Below, piece by piece: positions 52,671 to 60,722 of a stretch of 64,000 bases of DNA. The stretch is from Mogibacterium sp. GTDB lineage: Bacteria; Bacillota; Clostridia; Peptostreptococcales; Anaerovoracaceae. A program made the translations under genes and the position numbers. The notes under the pieces are model-generated. The model saw only the letters and a program-made list of their open reading frames with translations. It was not told the origin of the DNA and ran no database searches. How positions within the stretch are numbered: the stretch's first letter is position 1; every line of letters starts with the position of its first letter. The stretch spans positions 124,001-188,000 of the forward strand of contig JAFRDH010000007.1 of assembly GCA_017403955.1 (NCBI GenBank), given 5' to 3'.

Positions 52671-52730
52671 GAGATCCGCAAGCTTTTCGTAATGCGATTT
52701 CAAAAATTACACCAAAGGAGGAGAGTCAAC

Positions 52731-53741
52731 ATGGTAACTATCAAGGACATCTCGAAAGCCTGCGGTGTTTCTCCGGCTACTGTTTCCAAGGCACTCAACG
52801 GTTATTCTGAGATCAGCCGGGAAACTGTAGAACTGGTAAAGCGCACGGCAAGAGAGCTCAACTACTTGCCGAATGCAGCTGCCAGACTGCTTAAGACGAA
52901 TATTTCCCACAATCTGGGAGTCCTGTTCGTTGATGACACCATGAGCGGTCTGACACACGAGTACTTCTCCCGCATACTTAACAGTGTAAAGGAAGAGGCA
53001 GAGGCCAGAGGTTACGACATCACTTTTATCAGTAATAATATAGGGAAAGAGAAGATGTCGTTTCTCCAGCACTGTCGTTACAGGAATTGTGACGGCGTCG
53101 TTATTGCAAGTGTAGACTTCCAGAATCCTGAAGTCCTCGAGCTTGTGAAGAGCGAAGTTCCGGTAGTAACGATCGACTACTCATTCGACAACTCAAGCTC
53201 TGTTGTTTCGGACAACGAAGAAGGATGCTACTATCTGGCATCTTATATGGCAGAACAGGGTCACAGGAAGATCGCATTCATCCACGGCGAAGGCACACTG
53301 GTAACGCAGAGGCGACTCAGAGGTTTTTATAAAGCCATGAAGGACCACGGCATTGAGGTACCGCCTGAATACGTCAAAGAGGCAAGATACCACAATGCGG
53401 ATGCAGTACGCAGGGCGACTGCAGAGCTTCTGGACCTGGAAGAGCCGCCGACAGCAATACTATATCCGGACGACTTTTCCTTCATAGGCGGGCAGACGGA
53501 AATCATTGAGAGAGGACTCGGCATCCCCGATGACATAAGCGTCTGCGGATACGATGGTATCAATCTCTCGAAGATCCTTAATCCTAAACTGACTACCTGG
53601 TATCAGGACGCTGACAGAATAGGAAGAGAATCGGTACGTAAACTCGTCGAATCGATTGAAGGAGAGGGAACGGGTGCAGCCGAACAAATCATGGTGTCAG
53701 GAAAGTTTCTTGCCGGAAACAGTGTTAAAAAAAATAATTAG
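52731..53741 (+). CDS. LacI-family transcriptional regulator
   Basis: The 336-aa protein starts MVTIKDISKACGVSPATVSK, a LacI helix-turn-helix, followed by the hinge (LPNAAARLLKT) and a periplasmic-binding-like sensor domain (LGVLFVDDTMSGLTHEYF, ISVCGYDGINLSKILNPKLT). It likely represses the GH94 gene and its own operon through the ACGAA-N6-TTCGT sites until a sugar is bound. AAGGAGGAG precedes the ATG; a longer in-frame start at 52647 would overlap operator site 3. Confidence 0.93.
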   Translation: MVTIKDISKACGVSPATVSKALNGYSEISRETVELVKRTARELNYLPNAAARLLKTNISHNLGVLFVDDTMSGLTHEYFSRILNSVKEEAEARGYDITFISNNIGKEKMSFLQHCRYRNCDGVVIASVDFQNPEVLELVKSEVPVVTIDYSFDNSSSVVSDNEEGCYYLASYMAEQGHRKIAFIHGEGTLVTQRRLRGFYKAMKDHGIEVPPEYVKEARYHNADAVRRATAELLDLEEPPTAILYPDDFSFIGGQTEIIERGLGIPDDISVCGYDGINLSKILNPKLTTWYQDADRIGRESVRKLVESIEGEGTGAAEQIMVSGKFLAGNSVKKNN

Positions 53742-53764
53742 TGCAGCATGTAAGGAGGATTATC

Positions 53765-55153
53765 ATGAATAAGAAGTTCAAGGCATTCCTGAGCATCGTA
53801 CTTGCCGGAGTTATGATCTTCGGCGTAACAGCCTGCGGCGGCGGTAATGGCGGCGGTGAGGAAGCCACAACAGAAGAAGGAAAAGTACTGAACATCTGGT
53901 GCTGGAACGACGAATTCCAGACACGTTTCAACGACTATTATCCGGAAGTTGCTGAGGCAGCTGAAGATGGTTCCACAACCACTCTTAAGGACGGAACTGT
54001 AGTTAACTGGGTCATCGAACCTAACGAAAACAACAACTATCAGAATAAGCTTGACGAGGCTCTTCTCAATCAGGAAAATGCCGAGGCTGACAGCAAGATC
54101 GACATGTTCCTCGTAGAAGCAGACTATGCAAGAAAGTACACCAACTCTGATGCAACAATGAAGGTTGCAGATCTCAACGGAGTACTTGATGCAACAGCTG
54201 ATCAGTATGATTACACTAAGGAAGTAGTATCTGATGCAGATGGCAATGTTAAGGGCGTTTCCTGGCAGGCTTGCCCGGGACTGATCGCTTACAGACGTTC
54301 GATCGCTAAGGCAGTTCTCGGATCAGACGATCCTGAAACAGTTCAGGCAGCTCTTGCTGACTGGGACAAGTTTGCTGAGACAGCTCAGAAGATGTCCGAT
54401 GCAGGTTACAAGATGCTCTCCGGATATGATGATACATTCAGACCTTTCTACAACAATGACGCAGCTCCATTCGTAGAGGATGGCAAGACCCTGAACATTG
54501 ATAAGAACATCATGGACTGGGTAGCTATGACTAAGGATTACACAGATAAGGGATTCAACAACAAGACTTCACTCTGGCAGCCTGACTGGGCAGCAGACCA
54601 GGGCAAAGACGCTAAGGTGTTCTGCATCCCGGCTTGCACATGGGAGATCGACTTCACTCTGACAGGCAACGCTGACCCGGATGGAACAAAGGATCCTGAG
54701 AAGAGCGCATGGGGCGACTATGCAGTATGCGTAGGACCAGTATCCTGGTGCTGGGGCGGTACATGGATCACCGCTGCAACCGGAACTGACAACGCAGCTC
54801 TCATCTCTGACATCATGATCAAGATGACAACAGACGCTGACATCCTCAACAAGATCGCTACAGAAAAGGGCGACTTCGTAAACAGCAAGTCCGTAATCGC
54901 TGACCTCGCTGCTAACTATGAAGGCAACGACTTCCTCGGCGGACAGAATCACTATGCACTGCTCTCCGACTCTGCAGCCGGCCTCAGCCTGAAGATCGCT
55001 TCAGCTTATGACCAGGGTGTAATCGAGAAAATGCAGAACTCAATGAAGGATTACTTCGACGGAAACGTTGACCTCGAAGGAGCTAAGGCTAACTTTGAGA
55101 CAGCAATCAAGGAGATCTATCCAGAGATCGAAACAGTTAACTGGCCGGAATAA
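53765..55153 (+). CDS. sugar ABC transporter substrate-binding lipoprotein
   Basis: The 462-aa product has a lipoprotein signal (MNKKFKAFLSIVLAGVMIF, lipobox VTAC) and a family 1 extracellular solute-binding fold (KVLNIWCWNDEFQTRF, ADSKIDMFLVEADYARKY, FCIPACTWEIDF). It captures an oligosaccharide, presumably cellobiose-type from context. AAGGAGGAT precedes the ATG, 23 bp after the regulator. A stable hairpin follows, which would hold expression of this gene above that of the permeases. Confidence 0.92.
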   Translation: MNKKFKAFLSIVLAGVMIFGVTACGGGNGGGEEATTEEGKVLNIWCWNDEFQTRFNDYYPEVAEAAEDGSTTTLKDGTVVNWVIEPNENNNYQNKLDEALLNQENAEADSKIDMFLVEADYARKYTNSDATMKVADLNGVLDATADQYDYTKEVVSDADGNVKGVSWQACPGLIAYRRSIAKAVLGSDDPETVQAALADWDKFAETAQKMSDAGYKMLSGYDDTFRPFYNNDAAPFVEDGKTLNIDKNIMDWVAMTKDYTDKGFNNKTSLWQPDWAADQGKDAKVFCIPACTWEIDFTLTGNADPDGTKDPEKSAWGDYAVCVGPVSWCWGGTWITAATGTDNAALISDIMIKMTTDADILNKIATEKGDFVNSKSVIADLAANYEGNDFLGGQNHYALLSDSAAGLSLKIASAYDQGVIEKMQNSMKDYFDGNVDLEGAKANFETAIKEIYPEIETVNWPE

Positions 55154-55168
55154 TTTCCAGCTTAAGGG

Positions 55169-55197
55169 AAAGGGGTGGCCTGGCGGTCACCCCTTTT
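55169..55197 (+). terminator. hairpin between the binding protein and permease genes
   Basis: Stem AAAGGGGTGGCC / GGTCACCCCTTT (one G-T pair, 4-base loop) with a short T run. Likely a partial terminator or mRNA stabiliser. Confidence 0.75.
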
Positions 55198-55242
55198 ATC
55201 ATAAAGAATGATTCAGAACACAGCTCCATCAAGGAGGTCCGT

Positions 55243-56211
55243 ATGAATAAAAGAAAAAAAGCAGCGGAAAAAGAAATCAGTTACGCTAAGTGGGGGTATA
55301 TTTTCATCGCTCCTTTCTTCATAGCATTCCTGGTATTCCAGCTGATACCGCTTGTACAGACTGTTTACTACAGCTTTTTCGAATATTATCGTTCCGGACT
55401 GACCGTCATAGGTCCGAATCCGGTTGGCTTTGACAACTACAAGGCACTTTTTGAAAGTGACTTTCTCAAATATACAGGAAACACGATCATTTTGTGGATA
55501 GCGGGATTCATACCGCAGATCATTATATCGCTGCTTCTCGCGGCATGGTTCACGGATGTGAGACTCAGGATCAAGGGCAAACAGTTCTTCAAAGTAGTCA
55601 TCTACATGCCGAACCTGATCATGGCTTCGGCTTTCGCGATGCTGTTCTTCGCTCTGTTCTCAGATAACGGGCCAGTCAACGCGGCATTGATCTCAGCAGG
55701 CATCCTCAAAACTCCGTTCAGATTCCTTTCGTCTGTATCAGGAACCAGAGGGCTTGTTGCGCTGATGAACTTCCTGATGTGGTTCGGTAATACAACGATT
55801 CTGCTGATGGCTGCAGTTATGGGAATAAACCCTGCGCTCTTCGAAGCAGCCGAGCTCGATGGCTGCTCGCCTAGGCAGACCTTCTTCAGAATCACTTTAC
55901 CGATGATCAGACCGATATTGGTATACGTACTCATTACCTCGATGATCGGCGGACTGCAGATGTTCGATGTTCCGCAGATTTTGACAAATGGTAAAGGATC
56001 ACCGGACCGTACAGCAACGACATTGATCATGTTCCTGAACAACCACTTGTACAGCAAGAACTACGGAATGGCGGGTGCCATCTCAGTCATCCTGTTCATC
56101 ATATGCGCTATACTGTGCCTGCTCGTTTACTTCAACCTGAATCCGACAGAATCGGACCGCAAGACCGGGAAGAAGGGCAGAGCTGCAAGAAAGGAGGCCG
56201 TCAATGGATAA
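55243..56211 (+). CDS. sugar ABC transporter permease (MalF-like)
   Basis: The 322-aa protein has about six membrane helices and the ABC permease EAA loop EAAELDGCSPRQTFFRITLP near residues 205-224. It pairs with the next permease. AAGGAGG precedes the ATG. It overlaps the next gene by 8 bp. Confidence 0.95.
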   Translation: MNKRKKAAEKEISYAKWGYIFIAPFFIAFLVFQLIPLVQTVYYSFFEYYRSGLTVIGPNPVGFDNYKALFESDFLKYTGNTIILWIAGFIPQIIISLLLAAWFTDVRLRIKGKQFFKVVIYMPNLIMASAFAMLFFALFSDNGPVNAALISAGILKTPFRFLSSVSGTRGLVALMNFLMWFGNTTILLMAAVMGINPALFEAAELDGCSPRQTFFRITLPMIRPILVYVLITSMIGGLQMFDVPQILTNGKGSPDRTATTLIMFLNNHLYSKNYGMAGAISVILFIICAILCLLVYFNLNPTESDRKTGKKGRAARKEAVNG

Positions 56212-57046
56212 GAAGCCTTCAAACATAAGGACGATCATCGCCTATATAGTGCTGATATTACTGACATTCCTGTGTCTGTTCTTCTTCTATATACTGATCA
56301 TCAACTGCACAAGAAGTCATCAGCAGATCCAGTCGGGATTCTCGTTCCTGCCGGGCAAATCATTTGCGCAGAACTTCAATAATGTAATACATGACGCCAA
56401 GCTGCCGGTTCTGTCCGGTATCAAAAACAGCCTTATCGTATCGTCATGCAGTGCTATCCTTGCGACATATTTCTCAGCACTGACAGCTTACGGCCTGTAT
56501 GCGTACAACTTCAAACTCAAGAAGCCTGCATTCATTTTCATCATGCTGATCCTGGTAATGCCTACACAGGTATCCGCAATGGGATTTATCAACATAATCA
56601 CCAAAATGGGAATGATCAATACGCTTTATCCGCTGATCCTGCCTTCGATAGCAGCACCTGCAGTATTCTACTTCATGTACAGCTATATGCAGTCGAGTCT
56701 TCCGCTCGAACTCATCGAGGCAGCAAGGATCGATGGATGTAATGAGTTCAAAACGTTCAACAGGATCGTTATCCCTATCATGAAGCCGGCGCTGGCAGTT
56801 CAGGCAATATTCGCCTTCGTACAGAGCTGGAACAACTTCTTCATCCCGGCACTTGTTCTTCAGGAAAACAGCAAGAGAACACTGCCGATCCTGATCGCAA
56901 TGCTCAGAAGCGCGGACTTCCTCAAGTTCGATATGGGTAAAGTCTACATGCTTATTACTGTCGCGATCGTGCCGATCATAATCGTATACATCGCTTTGTC
57001 GAGGTACATCGTTGCCGGTGTCGCTCTTGGCGGTGTCAAGGAATAG
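56204..57046 (+). CDS. sugar ABC transporter permease (MalG-like)
   Basis: The 280-aa protein has six membrane helices and the EAA loop EAARIDGCNEFKTFNRIVIP near residues 171-190. It forms the channel with the MalF-like protein. The start overlaps the previous gene by 8 bp, so translation is coupled; AGGAGG-like AAGGAGG precedes it. Confidence 0.95.
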   Translation: MDKKPSNIRTIIAYIVLILLTFLCLFFFYILIINCTRSHQQIQSGFSFLPGKSFAQNFNNVIHDAKLPVLSGIKNSLIVSSCSAILATYFSALTAYGLYAYNFKLKKPAFIFIMLILVMPTQVSAMGFINIITKMGMINTLYPLILPSIAAPAVFYFMYSYMQSSLPLELIEAARIDGCNEFKTFNRIVIPIMKPALAVQAIFAFVQSWNNFFIPALVLQENSKRTLPILIAMLRSADFLKFDMGKVYMLITVAIVPIIIVYIALSRYIVAGVALGGVKE

Positions 57047-57056
57047 GAGGCTGGAA

Positions 57057-58148
57057 ATGGCTGGAATTACATTTAAAAATGTTGTAAAGACATATGATAA
57101 CGGCGTGACCGTTATTCCTGATCTCAACATGGAGATCAAAGATAAAGAATTCGTTGTACTCGTAGGACCTTCGGGCTGCGGTAAATCAACTACTCTCAGA
57201 ATGATCGCGGGTCTTGAATCCATATCAAGCGGAGACCTTTACATAGGTGACAGGAGGATCAATGCAGTTCCTCCTAAGTCAAGGAACATCGCAATGGTAT
57301 TCCAGAGTTATGCGCTTTATCCGCACATGAGTGTTTACAAGAATATGGCGTTTGCTCTTGAACTCGCCAAGACTCCGAAGGATGAGATCGACAGAAAGGT
57401 CAAAGCTGCTGCATCTATCCTCGGACTCGAACCTTACCTCGACAGAAAGCCAAAAGCTTTGTCAGGCGGCCAGAGACAGAGAGTAGCTCTCGGCAGAGCC
57501 ATGGTCCGTAACCCTGAGGTATTCCTCCTCGACGAACCGCTTTCCAACCTCGATGCCAAGCTGAGAACTGAGATGAGATCCCAGATCAGCAAACTGCACA
57601 AGCGTCTCGGAACTACTTTCGTCTATGTAACTCACGATCAGACGGAAGCTATGACGATGGGCGACAGGATCTGTGTAATGAAGGACGGGATCATCCAGCA
57701 GTTCGACACACCGCAGAATCTGTATGATTATCCTTGCAACCTCTTCGTAGCAGGATTTATCGGTTCACCGCAGATGAACTTCATCGATGCGAAGGTCAAA
57801 AAGACCGAAAACGGATATGCTCTCTGCTTCGGTGACACTGAAGTCGCAATGGACAAGGAAGAACTTGCGGCATATGAAGGCAAAGAAGTGATTTGCGGTA
57901 TCAGGCCGGAAGACTTCCATGCAGAGAAGCACTTCTTCCACGGCAACAATGTCATGGAAGCATATATCGATCTCGATGAGATGATGGGTTCAGAGTCATA
58001 CCTGTATCTCGAATACGCAGGTCAGAAGCTGATCGCAAGAGTACCTGCAAGATACGCCAAGAAATCCGAAGAAAACATCAAGCTCGCGATCGATACCGAG
58101 AAGATCCACGTATTTGACAAAGAATCTGAATTGGCGATTTGTCACTGA
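57057..58148 (+). CDS. sugar ABC transporter ATPase (MsmK/UgpC type)
   Basis: The 363-aa protein has Walker A VGPSGCGKST, Q-loop AMVFQSYALYPHM, signature LSGGQRQRVALGRAMVR, Walker B VFLLDEPLSNLD and switch His YVTHDQTEAMTM. A C-terminal regulatory beta domain follows (ICGIRPEDFH), typical of multi-sugar ATPases. ATG 57057 has AGGAGG 6 bp upstream; longer upstream starts overlap the permease. Having its own ATPase in the operon is less common in Clostridia, where one ATPase often serves many importers. Confidence 0.95.
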   Translation: MAGITFKNVVKTYDNGVTVIPDLNMEIKDKEFVVLVGPSGCGKSTTLRMIAGLESISSGDLYIGDRRINAVPPKSRNIAMVFQSYALYPHMSVYKNMAFALELAKTPKDEIDRKVKAAASILGLEPYLDRKPKALSGGQRQRVALGRAMVRNPEVFLLDEPLSNLDAKLRTEMRSQISKLHKRLGTTFVYVTHDQTEAMTMGDRICVMKDGIIQQFDTPQNLYDYPCNLFVAGFIGSPQMNFIDAKVKKTENGYALCFGDTEVAMDKEELAAYEGKEVICGIRPEDFHAEKHFFHGNNVMEAYIDLDEMMGSESYLYLEYAGQKLIARVPARYAKKSEENIKLAIDTEKIHVFDKESELAICH

Positions 58149-58165
58149 AAGATAGAATGAATAGG

Positions 58166-58211
58166 CAAAAATGCTCTCCGCTTCGCACCCTCCCTGCAGA
58201 GGGCATTTTTG
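58166..58211 (+). terminator. terminator after the ABC operon
   Basis: Stem CAAAAATGCTCT / AGAGGGCATTTTTG (one G-T pair) with a 22-base loop, ending in a T run. Confidence 0.85.
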
Positions 58212-58276
58212 TTTGCTGTTTTATATATTGGATATGGTAAAATGAATGCATCTTATAGAGTATGGAGAGGACTAAA

Positions 58277-58879
58277 ATGCATAAATTACTTGATCTGTAT
58301 CTGACTTTTGCGAAGGTCGGCGGCATGATGTTCGGCGGGGGCTATGCCATGCTGCCAATACTTCAGCGCGAAGTAGTAGATAATAAAGGCTGGGCGACTG
58401 CTGATCAGCTGGCTGATTATTATGCTGTCGGGCAATGCACACCCGGTGTTATAGCGGTCAACACAGCTACATTCATCGGAGCATCTCAGGCAGGCGTTGC
58501 CGGTGCGGTCGCTGCGACGCTTGGTGTTGTAACGGTCCCGGCGATAATCATTCTTATAGTTGCTGCATTTCTCAGTAATTTCATGCATCTTGAGATAGTT
58601 GCACACGCTTTCAATGGGATACGTGCGGGAGTTACGGCACTGATCCTTGTCAGTGTGATCAAGCTGTTTAAGGGATCAGTCAAAGATATCCCGACATTTC
58701 TGATCTATATCGTGGTACTCGGACTTGCGGCTGCCGGCTCATTCCTTGCTGCGCCTTCAGGTATGGAGCAAGTGTGGAATTTCGTGACTTCACCGGTTTT
58801 CCTGGTAATGGTTTCCGGTATTGCAGGCTTTTTGATCAAAACAGCCAAAGGGCAAGGGAAAGGAGGGCAGGATAAATGA
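58277..58879 (+). CDS. chromate transporter, first half
   Basis: The 200-aa protein is one CHR domain: TFAKVGGMMFGGGYAMLPIL, ADYYAVGQCTPGVIAVNTATFIG, with about five membrane helices. Bacillota often split the CHR pair into two adjacent genes, as here. Export of chromate or sulfate-like anions is presumed. ATG 58277 has GGAGAGG 6 bp upstream; the ATG at 58262 would lie before that site. It overlaps the next gene by 4 bp. Confidence 0.92.
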   Translation: MHKLLDLYLTFAKVGGMMFGGGYAMLPILQREVVDNKGWATADQLADYYAVGQCTPGVIAVNTATFIGASQAGVAGAVAATLGVVTVPAIIILIVAAFLSNFMHLEIVAHAFNGIRAGVTALILVSVIKLFKGSVKDIPTFLIYIVVLGLAAAGSFLAAPSGMEQVWNFVTSPVFLVMVSGIAGFLIKTAKGQGKGGQDK

Positions 58880-59439
58880 TTTACCTCCGTCTCTTCTTCG
58901 AATTCTGCAAGGTCGGGCTGTTCTCTGTGGGCGGCGGTCTTGCTACGATCCCTTTCCTTTATGATCTCGGACACAGGACCGGATGGTTCACTTCGGGACA
59001 GCTTGCTGACATGATCGCTATTTCTGAATCGACTCCGGGACCTATCGGAGTCAACATGGCGACTTATGTAGGTTATACATGCGGAGGAATACCGGGAGGA
59101 ATCGTATCGACATTGGGCCTGATCTTCCCATCGATCATTATCATCCTTGTGATCGCAAGTTTTCTGAACAAATTCCGTGAATCCAGGGTCGTTGATTCGA
59201 TATTCTACGGACTGAGGGCTGCATCGGTCGCACTGATAACAGCGGCTTTGCTCCAGGTCGCCAGGATCGCACTCCTTAATCACGAGCTTGCTGACGGAAC
59301 GACTCAGCTGTTCTACTGGCCTGCGATCATTCTCGCCGTTGCTGTCTTCGTGATCAGCAAATACTCACCACTCAAGAAGATCCACCCGATCGTCTTCATT
59401 GCCGCATCCGCAGCAGCAGGAATAATGATAGGTATGTAA
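58876..59439 (+). CDS. chromate transporter, second half
   Basis: The 187-aa protein is the partner CHR domain: EFCKVGLFSVGGGLATIPFL, AISESTPGPIGVNMATYVG. It forms a heteromer with the previous protein. ATGA overlap shows translational coupling. It ends 4 bp before the MazG-like gene. Confidence 0.92.
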   Translation: MIYLRLFFEFCKVGLFSVGGGLATIPFLYDLGHRTGWFTSGQLADMIAISESTPGPIGVNMATYVGYTCGGIPGGIVSTLGLIFPSIIIILVIASFLNKFRESRVVDSIFYGLRAASVALITAALLQVARIALLNHELADGTTQLFYWPAIILAVAVFVISKYSPLKKIHPIVFIAASAAAGIMIGM

Positions 59440-59443
59440 TAAT

Positions 59444-59794
59444 ATGGACAGATTAAAACAAGCATTTCGTGATTTTACTGAGGAGCGGGACTGGGATCAG
59501 TTCCACACTCCGGAGAACCTTGCTAAGTCGGTAAGTATCGAAGCGGGCGAACTGCTCGAATGTTTCCAGTGGGACAATTCTTTTGACAAGACGCATGTCT
59601 GCGAGGAGCTGGCGGATGTTCTGAGTTACTGCATCATGCTTGCTGACAAACTCGACGTTGACATAGAAGAAATCGTTCTTGACAAGCTGGAGAAAACGAA
59701 GAAAAAGTATCCTGTAGAAATGGCTAAAGGCAGCAGTGCCAAATACGATCAACTGAAGGCATATGAGACTATTCATCGCGATTCTTCTGAATGA
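59444..59794 (+). CDS. MazG-like nucleotide pyrophosphohydrolase, second copy
   Basis: The 116-aa protein, MDRLKQAFRDFTEERDWDQF, is a close paralogue of the enzyme at 34253, with the same SIEAGELLECFQW and EELADVLSYCIMLADKL blocks and a longer C-terminal tail. It overlaps the next gene by 32 bp. Two such close copies in 25 kb point to recent duplication or a shared function. Here no DUF2075 partner follows. Confidence 0.9.
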   Translation: MDRLKQAFRDFTEERDWDQFHTPENLAKSVSIEAGELLECFQWDNSFDKTHVCEELADVLSYCIMLADKLDVDIEEIVLDKLEKTKKKYPVEMAKGSSAKYDQLKAYETIHRDSSE

Positions 59795-60272
59795 TGAAAT
59801 GAAGGATGCTCTGGAAGCCATGCAGGCCGGAATGCGCAGATCCGGCGTGCGGGGCAATTTCACGAAGCGGCAGAATCTTCATCTGACATTGGCTTTTATC
59901 GGCGAATATGATGATCCGGACAAAGTCCTTGAGGTCATCAGGTCTACCGGTTTCAGGCCTTTTGAACTGTGGTTGACCGGAACGGGAGCCTTTCGCAAAC
60001 TCTGGTGGGCAGGCATAGATGGCGGAGCAGCGCTTGGAGCGTATACCCGGAGACTTCGCCGCGCTCTTGATGAAGCCGGGATCCCTTTTGACCGCAAGAA
60101 ATTCTCTCCGCATATTACATTGGTACGGCAGCCTTCATATAACGGTGGGATGACAGAAGCTGAGATCCTGGGAGCTTTGAACGGCTCAGGGGAAGCCGGG
60201 ATGACGGTCACACGAGTCTCTCTGATGAGATCGGATAGAAATGAACGAGGTGTGATCTATACAGAACTGTGA
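59763..60272 (+). CDS. thpR: RNA 2',3'-cyclic phosphodiesterase
   Basis: The 169-aa protein is a 2H phosphoesterase (LigT/ThpR type) with two HxT motifs: LHLTLAFIGEY (near 40) and PHITLVRQPSY (near 117). It opens 2',3'-cyclic phosphates on RNA to 2'-phosphate ends. It starts within the MazG-like gene (32-bp overlap). KptA at 39021 acts on internal 2'-phosphates, so this window holds two RNA 2'-phosphate enzymes. Confidence 0.9.
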   Translation: MRLFIAILLNDEMKDALEAMQAGMRRSGVRGNFTKRQNLHLTLAFIGEYDDPDKVLEVIRSTGFRPFELWLTGTGAFRKLWWAGIDGGAALGAYTRRLRRALDEAGIPFDRKKFSPHITLVRQPSYNGGMTEAEILGALNGSGEAGMTVTRVSLMRSDRNERGVIYTEL

Positions 60273-60377
60273 TCCGGCGCTTCCGGGCACATTCTCCCCG
60301 GTACGGAAGGAACTGAACGGATCGTGTTAGAATGTGACCGTCAATCAGAGATTATTGCTGACAGAAAGGTAAGTTCA

Positions 60378-60659
60378 ATGAGCAGATCATTTCGCAAAAA
60401 TCCATACAAAATCGCCGGAAAGCGCCGCAGCCAGATGACAAGGGTGCATCACCGTCTTGCAAGAGCCAGATTCAAGAGAGATCCTGAACTTCCAAGCCAT
60501 GCTTTTAACAAGATCGAATCTGACATCAACTATGAACTTCATGCAGGCTACCCAGGTCCGACATGGGAGGAGTTCGAAGAACAGGAAAGGGAAAAAGACC
60601 CTACTGTCAGCACCAAAGTTCTCAAGCGCAAATATTACAGACTTTACAGAAATAAATAA
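60378..60659 (+). CDS. small basic protein, function unknown
   Basis: The 93-aa product is strongly basic (SRSFRKNPYKIAGKRRSQM, RRLARARFKRD-like and VLKRKYYRLYRNK), with an acidic middle (TWEEFEEQEREKD). It looks like a nucleic-acid-binding protein. ATG 60378 follows GAAAGGTAAG; longer starts lack a site. It lies 63 bp before the SNF2-type helicase, perhaps a partner. Confidence 0.55.
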   Translation: MSRSFRKNPYKIAGKRRSQMTRVHHRLARARFKRDPELPSHAFNKIESDINYELHAGYPGPTWEEFEEQEREKDPTVSTKVLKRKYYRLYRNK

Positions 60660-60722
60660 GGATGCAGACGCATTCTTATTTTTCGTGGACTGCATCTGCA
60701 GGTAGGACCTATATAAAGAACA